In this document: one piece after another, positions 7,765-14,973 of the stretch
Numbering within the stretch: position 1 is the first letter of the stretch
How the letters are laid out: every line of letters begins with the position of its first letter
Assembly: GCF_021083305.1 (NCBI RefSeq)
Contig: NZ_JAJFAY010000001.1
Span: 1,364,001 to 1,428,000 of the forward strand
DNA from: Haladaptatus sp. DYF46
GTDB lineage: Archaea; Halobacteriota; Halobacteria; Halobacteriales; Haladaptataceae
Length of the DNA: 64,000 nt
Direction: 5' to 3'
Translations under genes and position numbers: made by a program
The notes under the pieces: model-generated
The model's database searches: none
The model's input: the letters and a program-made list of their open reading frames with translations, nothing else
Told to the model about the DNA's origin: nothing

Positions 7765-9000
7765 ATGACCGGAACACCACCCACTCCGTCCCGACGCGAC
7801 TATCTCCGGGGCGGCGGTGCGCTCGTCGCCGGCAGTCTGCTCGCCGGTTGTAGCGGCAATGGTTCGAACGCGGAATCCGAAAAAACGTCGGACGAAAGTA
7901 CGACCGACGAAGGAACGTCGGCGGGGGCCGGGGAAACGACGACGAAGGACGGCGGTCCGTACTCGGTGTCGATGGCGCCGATGGGGGACGTCGAGTTCGA
8001 GAGCGTCCCGGAAAGCGCGTTCGTGCTTTTCCCGCAGTACGCGGACATGGCGGTCGCGCTCGGCCACGGCGACGCCGTGAACTCCGTCTACGTCCCCGAG
8101 ATGTCGGGCAAGACGATGAACACCTACTACGACCGACTCGACGGCGTCTCCTTCGAGTGGAAAGGTCTGCCCGACCCCTTCGGGAACGGCATCAGCAAGG
8201 AACTGCTCTACCAACTCGACAGCGACGTTCACTTCCTCGACCCGGCGTATCTCTCCACGCAGAAGGGATGGTCGAAGTCGGACATCGACAAAATCGGGAA
8301 CTCCCTCGCACCGTGGTTCGGCAACTTCTACAGCGGAACGAACGGCCAACCGCCGAAGGAGTACCGCAACGGATACCAGTACTACGGTCTCTGGGACATG
8401 TTCGGCAAGGTGGCGTCGGTATTCCAGGAGCGAGAACGCTACGACGCGCTCGCGAAGATCCACTCGAACGTGCTTTCGACCATCGAGGAAAAGCTCCCGC
8501 CGAAGTCGGAGCGTCCGACCGCCGTCCGCGTCACCTTCAGCGACGGCAAGTTCTACACGTACCACCTCAACAAACCCGGCTACTGGTTGGCGGACACGCG
8601 CCCGTTGGGTGCCAAGGACGCCTTCGCGGACGAGGACTGGGGAAGCCTGTGGGGAACCGTCGATTACGAGACGATGCTCGAAGTCGACCCGGACGTCATC
8701 CTCCACCTGTGGGGAATCTCGCCGGGCTACTACGTGGACGAGATGGAGAAGAAGATACGGAATCACCCCGCCGGAGGGAAGCTCTCGGCCATCGAGAACG
8801 ACCGCTTCTACGCGGCCGGGATGCGGTATCAGGGGCCGATTATGAACCTCTTCCAGTTGGAGATGACCGCGAAACAGCTGTATCCCGATCGGTTCGGCGC
8901 GTGGCCGGGGTACGAGAAGGGAAAGCCGTACCCGGAGATTCCGAAGGAAGAACGGCTCTTTGACCGGAAGAAGCTCGCCGCCATCATCACCGGAAAGTAG
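7765..9000 (+). CDS. Tat-exported lipoprotein, iron/siderophore ABC transporter substrate-binding protein
   Basis: A 411-residue periplasmic-binding-protein-type component that would deliver iron chelates to an ABC importer. The N-terminus has twin arginines at residues 10-11 (SRRDYLR), a hydrophobic core and a lipobox LLAGC with the lipidated Cys at 29, followed by an acidic, Ser/Thr-rich linker (about 30-65). The mature part resembles cluster A class III binding proteins. No permease or ATPase gene is adjacent, so its importer must lie elsewhere or be shared. The iron box immediately upstream predicts derepression under iron starvation. Confidence 0.82.
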   Translation: MTGTPPTPSRRDYLRGGGALVAGSLLAGCSGNGSNAESEKTSDESTTDEGTSAGAGETTTKDGGPYSVSMAPMGDVEFESVPESAFVLFPQYADMAVALGHGDAVNSVYVPEMSGKTMNTYYDRLDGVSFEWKGLPDPFGNGISKELLYQLDSDVHFLDPAYLSTQKGWSKSDIDKIGNSLAPWFGNFYSGTNGQPPKEYRNGYQYYGLWDMFGKVASVFQERERYDALAKIHSNVLSTIEEKLPPKSERPTAVRVTFSDGKFYTYHLNKPGYWLADTRPLGAKDAFADEDWGSLWGTVDYETMLEVDPDVILHLWGISPGYYVDEMEKKIRNHPAGGKLSAIENDRFYAAGMRYQGPIMNLFQLEMTAKQLYPDRFGAWPGYEKGKPYPEIPKEERLFDRKKLAAIITGK

Positions 9001-9003
9001 CCG

Positions 9004-9801
9004 TCACCACCAGCCGGGGCCGTCATCCGCGGGTTCCGGTTTCGTCCCATATAGCGCGGCCGAGTGAATCTCGACGGGACTCCACGGTTCGAAGTCTCCT
9101 TGACCACACATGTTCCACCACCGTTCTTCCTCTCGATTCCAGTAGACGCCGTTGAAGTTGAGTTCCGGGCAGTACCACGTCCCCGTCGTGTCCATGATGA
9201 GATCGACGCCCCACGTCGCCTCCGAAAATTCGGCCGCGATTCGCTCGGCGTACCGACGCGGGGTGGAGAGGTCCACGCTCCGAATCACGGGGCCGAGGTA
9301 GTCGTAGGCATCGTCACAGACGTTCTTCGCCCGTTCCGCGGTCGGCGGCGTGTGGCCCAAAACCTCCCCGTCGTCGACGAAGAATCGAACCGATGGATGG
9401 CAGGTGTGGGTCGGATGGACGCAGAAATCGAAGTCGAGCCACTCGCGTACGACGAGTCCGCCGCCGTGCGGCCAGCCCTGTTCGCCGTTCTGCGTGAGCA
9501 GGGACTCGATCACCCGGTCTATCACGTCCGCCTCGGGGCGGTAGATGAACGACCCGTCGCGGAGCCGAACCGTGGCGGCCTTGACCTGCGTCCGAACGAA
9601 CGCTCGGTCGAACTCGTTTTCTTCCAAGAACGCCAGAACCGCGTCCGTGTCCCAACGGATGTCTTCGTCGTCCGTTTCGAGCGGAACGAACGTCGTCTTC
9701 GGAACCGGAACGTCGAGTTCCCGGAGACGGGACCAGTAGCTATCGAAACGACAGCGTTCGTCGGCGAAGTCGGCGAAATAGAGCGAGACGGGGGAGGACA
9801 T
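9004..9801 (-). CDS. ATP-grasp-like protein
   Basis: A 265-residue soluble protein that looks like a compact ATP-grasp enzyme. It has LEENEFDRAFVRTQVKAATVRL (central strand and possible ATP-binding Lys), GGGLVVREWLDFDF (hinge-like segment with Glu), and near the C-terminus WGVDLIMDTTGTWYCPELNFNGVYW, where D and E/N would bind Mg-ATP. This resembles single-domain ATP-grasp proteins of unknown substrate. It converges on the iron-uptake lipoprotein gene with a gap of three bases; a link to chelate chemistry is only a guess. The ATG at 9801 is preferred over 9831. Confidence 0.55.
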   Translation of the reverse strand: MSSPVSLYFADFADERCRFDSYWSRLRELDVPVPKTTFVPLETDDEDIRWDTDAVLAFLEENEFDRAFVRTQVKAATVRLRDGSFIYRPEADVIDRVIESLLTQNGEQGWPHGGGLVVREWLDFDFCVHPTHTCHPSVRFFVDDGEVLGHTPPTAERAKNVCDDAYDYLGPVIRSVDLSTPRRYAERIAAEFSEATWGVDLIMDTTGTWYCPELNFNGVYWNREEERWWNMCGQGDFEPWSPVEIHSAALYGTKPEPADDGPGWW

Positions 9802-9921
9802 GAGGGGGCGTTCGATAGCTGGTGACTTCACGGTGTCGTGACCATGACATCGTCTGTCAGCTGTAAATCAGCGGCCAACTCCGCCAAAAAGGCATTATGA
9901 TGGCGTGTGGTATGAGATAAC

Positions 9922-10110
9922 GTGCCAGAAGGATACATCTGCGACGAATGCGGTGATTTTCTCACCGTCAAACCCCACTCGCTGTTCCGATACGGTCCGG
10001 GCGGAACTGAACAGGACCGCGAGTTCACGTTCTGTGAGGAGTGTGCACCCGACATCGTCAAGGAGCACGGGTGGTCACCGCCGAGTCGTGAGGAAGGACA
10101 CATAGAGTAA
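9922..10110 (+). CDS. Small zinc-ribbon protein (62 aa)
   Basis: A 62-residue protein with two CxxC pairs, CDEC near residues 7-10 and CEEC near 38-41, which would hold one zinc ion. It starts with GTG (PEGYICDECGDF follows). Such small zinc-finger proteins are very common in haloarchaea and take part in regulation or protein interaction, but individual functions are mostly unknown. It precedes the EEP-hydrolase gene on the same strand by 17 bp and is probably cotranscribed with it. Confidence 0.72.
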   Translation: MPEGYICDECGDFLTVKPHSLFRYGPGGTEQDREFTFCEECAPDIVKEHGWSPPSREEGHIE

Positions 10111-10127
10111 GCGAAACGGTGATTCAC

Positions 10128-11195
10128 ATGGGGGAGTACGTCTTCGCTCAGTACAACGTCGAGCGGCTGACCACCGAGAAGGTTCAACGGACCGGCACCC
10201 CGCAACTCGAGGCGGCCGCCGAGATGATTCAACGGTCGCCGACGCCTGACGTGCTTCTCGTGAACGAGATGGACGACAACACCGTCCAAGGGTGGGAAGG
10301 CAGACACAACGCGACGGCGTTTCTGGAGGACTATCTACGCGAACCCCAAGCCCCGGACGTCGAAGGTGTCGATTTCGAGGAGTGGGTGGCACCGCGATGC
10401 AACACCGGCATCCCGAGCGGGATGGACGTCGGCAAGGACGGAATCGGCGTCGAACCGGGGACGGACGCGTACGCCCGGGATTGTTTCAGTTATGCTCCCT
10501 ATCCGGGGCGGTATTCGATGGCCCTGTACAGTCGGTATCCTATCCAGCGGGACGAAATCAGAACCTTTCGGGAGTTTCTCTGGAACGACCTTCCCGATAA
10601 CCGTATTCCGACCGACTCGAACCGTGACCTGTATCTCACCGACGATGACCGGAACCGTTTCCGACTCCCGGCGAAGACGATTGCGGACGTCCCGATAGCG
10701 CTTCCCGACGGCGAGGTTCACGTCGTAATCGCACATCCGTCGCCGCCGCTCGCCGACGGCATGGACACGCTCAACGCCCCGCGGTGTCACGACGAGATCC
10801 GTTTTCTCGGGGATTACATCGACGGTGCCGAGTATCCGTACGACGATGCTGGTCGCAAAGACGGTCTGCCGGACGGTGAACGGTTCGTCATACTCGGGGA
10901 CCTGAACGCCTACCCGGGTGAGGCGGTGACCGACGACGCGGTCACGAGACACCTCCTCGAAAACCCACGAATCGGGTCCCTGACGCCGTCGAGTCCGGGC
11001 GGGCGTGAACGCAGCGCGCCGCACGCGACCGGACTCCTCTCACGTGGACCCGCGCGAGTAGACTACGTTCTTCCGTCAAACGGGTTCGACGTCTCGGCTT
11101 CGGGAGTCGAATGGCCCGCGGCCGACGAACCGCATCGGGAGATTGCCGAGCGAGCGTCCGACCATTTTCCGGTGTGGGCGGTCGTCGCGGACTGA
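10128..11195 (+). CDS. Endonuclease/exonuclease/phosphatase (EEP) family protein
   Basis: A 355-residue EEP-fold metal-dependent phosphoesterase. The metal Glu is in DVLLVNEMDDN; the catalytic GDLNAYPGEA has the Asp/Asn pair; the C-terminus carries RVDYVLPSNGF and the conserved SDHFPVWAVV with the general-base Asp-His. Members act on nucleic acids, phosphoinositides or other phosphodiesters, and the substrate cannot be told here. No signal peptide is visible. The start is the ATG at 10128 rather than an upstream GTG. Probably in an operon with the small zinc-ribbon gene. Confidence 0.85.
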   Translation: MGEYVFAQYNVERLTTEKVQRTGTPQLEAAAEMIQRSPTPDVLLVNEMDDNTVQGWEGRHNATAFLEDYLREPQAPDVEGVDFEEWVAPRCNTGIPSGMDVGKDGIGVEPGTDAYARDCFSYAPYPGRYSMALYSRYPIQRDEIRTFREFLWNDLPDNRIPTDSNRDLYLTDDDRNRFRLPAKTIADVPIALPDGEVHVVIAHPSPPLADGMDTLNAPRCHDEIRFLGDYIDGAEYPYDDAGRKDGLPDGERFVILGDLNAYPGEAVTDDAVTRHLLENPRIGSLTPSSPGGRERSAPHATGLLSRGPARVDYVLPSNGFDVSASGVEWPAADEPHREIAERASDHFPVWAVVAD

Positions 11196-11476
11196 CCGTA
11201 CTCGATGCAAACGGTGCGAGCGATTTCACGACACGGTCGGGAACCTCACCGGTGCAAAATCCATCGGCGCTATTTCGTATATCGTTATAGAATATATCGA
11301 GGCGCGTTTCGGTAATTCCCCACCGAAGGACGGTTCGAGCGCCGACCTTTCCTCCGATGGATATGCAGTTGTCGATATATCTGTAGTCCATAGTATAAGG
11401 AAGGAAATTTGAGCAGAAAATACCACGGCGACCGTATCCCTATAAGTTTCTCCCGCCCGTCGGAACCGCCGTAACC
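11196..11476. other. AT-rich intergenic region upstream of NSS transporter
   Basis: This 281-bp non-coding stretch is markedly more AT-rich than the genes around it. It carries an inverted pair of 9-mers, ATATATCGA at 11292-11300 and TCGATATAT at 11372-11380, and a TATA-like TATAAG at 11441-11446 suitable for the transporter gene with a short leader. I see no reading frame that looks coding. Confidence 0.5.
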
Positions 11477-12946
11477 ATGTCAGATGCTAGCGCACGGACT
11501 GTTCGGGAGCAGTGGGGGAGCAGGTTCGGCTTCCTCATGGCGATGCTCGGTGCGATGGTCGGCGCGGGAAACATATGGCGGATGCCGTTCACGACGGGAG
11601 AGAACGGGGGTGGTGCGTTCCTCGTGGCGTACGTCATCCTCCTGTTCCTTATCGCCGTTCCCGGCCTGATGGCCGAGACGGTGTTCGGGTCCTACACGGA
11701 TCGGGGCGTCATCGGTGCGTTCAAATCCGCCTTCGGCGAGGGTCGGGCGGAGGGACTCGGGTTGGTCGTCGTCCTCGTGAACATCGCGCTGATGTCCTAC
11801 TACGCGCCCATCATCGGGTGGACGCTGTACTACGCGGCCCACTCGCTCCTCTTGACCTTCTCGCAAACCGGCTTCGCGTCGGGGGCGTTCTGGGACTCGT
11901 TTTCCGGATCGCCGATGCTCACCGTCGGGATGGACACCATCGCGATGGCGGCGACGGGCGGCGTCCTCCTGTTCGGCATCAAGGACGGCATCGAGCGCGT
12001 CGTCAAGTGGATGATTCCGTTCCTCGTCCTCGCGCTCATCGCGATCGGAATCAAGGGACTCACGCTCCCCGGTTCGATGGACGGACTCGCGTTCGCGTTC
12101 ACCCCGAAATGGGAGTATCTCAGTAAATCGTCCACGTGGATCGCCGCGCTCGGACAGGCGCTGTTCTCGACCGGTCTGGGCTGGGGGATTGCACTTACCT
12201 TCGGGAGTTACCTCAGCAAGAACGACGACGTACCCCTTGGCGGCGGGGTGTTCACCGCCATCGGTAACACGAGCATCGGACTGCTCGCTATCTTCGCCAC
12301 CTTCCCGGCGGTGTTCGCGTTCGGCCTCGAACCGAGCGCCGGTTCCCAACTGGCGTTCGTCGCGCTCCCCAAAGTGTTCGGAAGCATGGCGGGCGGGCAG
12401 GTCTGGGCCATCCTGTTCTTCGTCGGCTTCCTGTTCGCGACGTTCTCGTCCGGACTCGCCATCACGGAAGTCGCGGTGACGACGATTTCCGAGGAGACGA
12501 GATTAAGCCGGAAGAGCACCGTGCTCGCGGTCGTCGGTATTATTTGGCTGCTCAGCCTACCGAGCGCCTATTCCGGGGACTTCCTCAACACGATGGACTT
12601 CATGTTCGGGAACTGGGGCCTGCCGCTCGCGACCCTGCTCATCATCCTGACCGTCGGGTGGAAACTCGAAGCCGAACCCATGCGCGTCATCGCGCTCAAC
12701 CGCAATTCGGACATCCACGTCGGCAGATGGTGGGTCGGCATCATCAAATACCTCATCCCGATAGTGATGGTGTTGATAATGGTCATATACGTCGTAACAT
12801 ACATGAGCAAATCGCTGGCCCAGACGGTCGGTGGCGTCGTGCTGATGGCCGTCCTGCTCGTCGGTTCCGTCCTCATCATGGGCGCACTTCGCGGCCGCGG
12901 AGGCTCGCGTGAAGCGCCGGAAACTGCCACAGGAGGGGGTGACTGA
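11477..12946 (+). CDS. Sodium:neurotransmitter symporter (SNF/NSS) family transporter
   Basis: A 489-residue LeuT-fold secondary transporter. The first helix shows the family sodium/substrate site FGFLMAMLGAMVGAGNIWRMPF, where the unwound GAGNIWRMPF segment binds substrate; about twelve helices follow. Prokaryotic members import amino acids with sodium. The stop codon is followed one base later by the ATG of a small single-helix protein, the arrangement seen for bacterial MetP-MetS methionine/alanine transporters. Substrate is therefore possibly a neutral amino acid, by inference. Confidence 0.92.
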   Translation: MSDASARTVREQWGSRFGFLMAMLGAMVGAGNIWRMPFTTGENGGGAFLVAYVILLFLIAVPGLMAETVFGSYTDRGVIGAFKSAFGEGRAEGLGLVVVLVNIALMSYYAPIIGWTLYYAAHSLLLTFSQTGFASGAFWDSFSGSPMLTVGMDTIAMAATGGVLLFGIKDGIERVVKWMIPFLVLALIAIGIKGLTLPGSMDGLAFAFTPKWEYLSKSSTWIAALGQALFSTGLGWGIALTFGSYLSKNDDVPLGGGVFTAIGNTSIGLLAIFATFPAVFAFGLEPSAGSQLAFVALPKVFGSMAGGQVWAILFFVGFLFATFSSGLAITEVAVTTISEETRLSRKSTVLAVVGIIWLLSLPSAYSGDFLNTMDFMFGNWGLPLATLLIILTVGWKLEAEPMRVIALNRNSDIHVGRWWVGIIKYLIPIVMVLIMVIYVVTYMSKSLAQTVGGVVLMAVLLVGSVLIMGALRGRGGSREAPETATGGGD

Positions 12947-12947
12947 G

Positions 12948-13265
12948 ATGGCACTCTCGATGATCACGTGGGTGGTCATGCTCGGTGCGATCACCGTCCT
13001 CTGGGGAACCGCGGTCTGGGCGCTCGTCCGTTCGCTCCGGGACGAGGACGAGAAGCTCGAACTGCTGAACGAACAGGGGGAAATCGACACCTACTCGCCG
13101 CGCTCCTTGACGGAGCTACGAGAGTGGATACGCGACAACCCCAGCGACAAACACGCGTCCGAGGCTCGCAACCGGTACAACGAGTGCGTCGAGACGCTCC
13201 AGCGCATCGATACGACGTTTTACGACTGGAATCGGGAGGAAATCGACTCGCTGGAGAAGCTGTAG
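12948..13265 (+). CDS. MetS-like small subunit of the NSS transporter
   Basis: A 105-residue protein with one N-terminal transmembrane helix (about residues 5-27, ITWVVMLGAITVLWGTAVWAL) followed by a charged cytoplasmic domain with predicted helices (SPRSLTELREWIRDNPSDK). Its position one base after the NSS gene and the single-helix start match the MetS family, whose bacterial members are about 60 residues and are required for MetP activity. The extra 60-residue soluble tail here is longer than in bacterial MetS and may be a haloarchaeal addition. No sequence motif beyond topology supports the call. Confidence 0.6.
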   Translation: MALSMITWVVMLGAITVLWGTAVWALVRSLRDEDEKLELLNEQGEIDTYSPRSLTELREWIRDNPSDKHASEARNRYNECVETLQRIDTTFYDWNREEIDSLEKL

Positions 13266-13321
13266 CGGCACGAAAGCCGATTTTCGAACCGCAGAGGGGG
13301 GTCATCGGGGGCCGATTCGAC

Positions 13322-14527
13322 TCATTCGACGCGACAGGGGAGCGATTCGAGTCCGTACAGAATCTGGCTGGGAACCGGTTTCTTCGTCGCTTCGGTGGGT
13401 TCGACGGTGTCGAACCGTTCGAGCAGGGCTTCGAGCGCTACATCCGCTTCGACGCGCGCGAGCGGGGCCCCGAGGCAGTAGTGGATACCCTTCCCGAACG
13501 CGATGTGTCGGTTCGGGCTTCGTTCGGGCCGGAACTCGTCGGGCGTGTCGAACACGTCGGGGTCGCGGTTCGCGGACCCGACCCACGCCGAAATCAGATC
13601 ACCGGATTCGATGGTTTTTCCACCGAGTTCGACGTCGCGGGCGGCGACGCGGCGAAGCGACTGCACGGGGGAGCGGTATCGAAGCACCTCCTCAATGGCC
13701 CGTTTTCGGTCGATACCGCCGGTCCGAACGGCATCGGTCACGTCGTGTTCGTCGAAACACCAGACTGCGTTCGTGATGAGGTTCGTCGTGGTGATGTTGC
13801 CCGCGGTGAGAAGGAGCATACAGAACCCGATCTTCTCGCTTCGTTCGAGGTCGTCGCTGGTCGCGGCGAGCGTGACGAGGTCGTCGCCGTCGCCGTCGGC
13901 CCGTTCGTCGAGGAGGTCGGCGAAGTAATCGCTCATCTCGCGGGAGGCCCGCTGGCGATTTTCGCGATTTTCCTCTATCGCCGCTTCCGTCTCGTCGCGT
14001 GGGCTGGCGACGAGCGCGTCGGACCACGCCTTGAACTGGTCGCGGCGGTCGGCGGGGATACCGAGCAGTTCCGCGATGACGGTCACGGGAAACGGATACG
14101 CGAAATCGCCGACGACCTCGATTCGATTTTCGTCCTCGATAGCGTCCAGAAACTCGTCCGCCAACTCCTCGATTCGGGGTCGGAATTCGCGTATCGTCCC
14201 CGGCCGAAACCGTTCGTCGACGAAGCCACGAAGACGGTCGTGTTCCGGCGGTTCCGTGTTTATCATCGTCCGGTTGAACGCCTGGTCGTCGTCGAACGAC
14301 ACCTCGGTGGCGTCCCGCACGCCCGACGTGAAGGAGTCGTGATCGGAGAGAACCCGGTCGACGTCCTCGTATCGGAAGACGTCCCAGATGTTGCGACGTT
14401 CGTCGTACCGTATCGGTGCATCCCGGCGCATCTCCGCGTACCAGTCGAACGGTGCGAGTTGTCGCTCTCTGTCGCGCAGTTCCGTTGGAGGTCGGAGGGC
14501 CGCGTTCGGTTTGTCGGGGGAGTCCAT
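13322..14527 (-). CDS. Cytochrome P450
   Basis: A 401-residue soluble bacterial-type P450. The heme-binding loop is FGKGIHYCLG with the thiolate ligand Cys351; the K-helix ExxR is in EEVLRYRSP; the I-helix reads LLTAGNITTTNL, where the usual acidic residue of AGxDTT is replaced by Ile/Thr, which may change proton delivery. Oxidation of a lipophilic substrate such as a terpenoid or fatty acid is plausible. No ferredoxin reductase lies nearby. A palindromic operator begins one base before the start codon, so expression is probably repressed by a TetR-type protein. The same site type precedes the neighbouring MFS gene. Confidence 0.93.
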   Translation of the reverse strand: MDSPDKPNAALRPPTELRDRERQLAPFDWYAEMRRDAPIRYDERRNIWDVFRYEDVDRVLSDHDSFTSGVRDATEVSFDDDQAFNRTMINTEPPEHDRLRGFVDERFRPGTIREFRPRIEELADEFLDAIEDENRIEVVGDFAYPFPVTVIAELLGIPADRRDQFKAWSDALVASPRDETEAAIEENRENRQRASREMSDYFADLLDERADGDGDDLVTLAATSDDLERSEKIGFCMLLLTAGNITTTNLITNAVWCFDEHDVTDAVRTGGIDRKRAIEEVLRYRSPVQSLRRVAARDVELGGKTIESGDLISAWVGSANRDPDVFDTPDEFRPERSPNRHIAFGKGIHYCLGAPLARVEADVALEALLERFDTVEPTEATKKPVPSQILYGLESLPCRVE

Positions 14528-14528
14528 C

Positions 14529-14548
14529 GACTGAATGATCGTTCAGTC
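14529..14548. promoter_or_regulatory. TetR-type operator in front of the P450 gene
   Basis: The sequence GACTGAATGATCGTTCAGTC has perfect 7-bp arms (GACTGAA/TTCAGTC) around a GATC-centred core. It ends one base before the P450 ATG on the minus strand. Palindromes of the GAAyGATCrTTC type are typical targets of TetR-family repressors. Position over the likely leaderless transcription start fits repression. Confidence 0.6.
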
Positions 14549-14973
14549 AGTTTGTAGGTTTTTCGGTCGAGACGCTTTTCGGAACGAACGGCGTCGAAGC
14601 CCCACAGTTGCTCGTCGATATCGCGCGTTTCGGAGGGAAGGCGGCGACTGACTGATCGGTTACCCCGCTGTCTTCTCCGTTTTCCTCTTTTCACGACCAT
14701 ACGGTCGAACCGCCCTTGTGCCGAGGGTGATGGTGAGGTCGTGAAACGGTCTGCCGAGATCGTCGGCCTTCGATCAGAAGATGGCACGCGTGATTGGGAA
14801 TCGAATCGTCCGTCCGTATTCGACAGTCGAACGATCATTCAGCGGACATAGAATAAATTTGTTAACACTATTTATCACCGTGAGCGTCGTACCTCGTTCG
14901 GGGGTTCTCATGGGCACGAAACATCGGGAACACGAGCGACAGCAGTTGTCGACTGTTCCAACGGAGGGTGAGC
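14549..14973. other. Intergenic region between P450 and MFS genes
   Basis: About 425 bp with no convincing gene. A minus-strand open frame covering most of it has no recognisable domain and poor composition, and I found no TetR gene here. It contains the second operator-like site (14829-14842), an AT-rich TATA-like stretch at about 14850-14876, and a 24-codon upstream frame (14910-14984) that overlaps the start of the MFS gene and could act as a leader peptide. Confidence 0.45.
14829..14842. promoter_or_regulatory. Second copy of the TetR-type operator, before the MFS gene
   Basis: The sequence GAACGATCATTCAG is identical to the core of the P450 operator read on the opposite strand. It lies just upstream of an AT-rich TATA-like stretch and about 130 bp before the MFS start codon. 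The identical 14-mer in both promoters suggests that the two genes answer to one repressor, which is not encoded in this window. Confidence 0.55.

Noticed and set aside
7669-8766. A 365-codon minus-strand frame opposite the iron-uptake lipoprotein
   Set aside because: The plus-strand gene has a Tat signal, lipobox and iron box; the antisense translation is Arg/Val-rich without motifs.
11292-11380. Inverted 9-mers ATATATCGA/TCGATATAT as ends of a mobile element
   Set aside because: The enclosed 70 bp carry no gene, there are no target duplications, and AT-rich promoters easily contain such short inverted repeats.
14263-14838. A possible TetR regulator gene between the P450 and MFS genes
   Set aside because: The translated frame has no helix-turn-helix pattern and partly overlaps the P450 gene in another frame; the needed repressor is not visible here.
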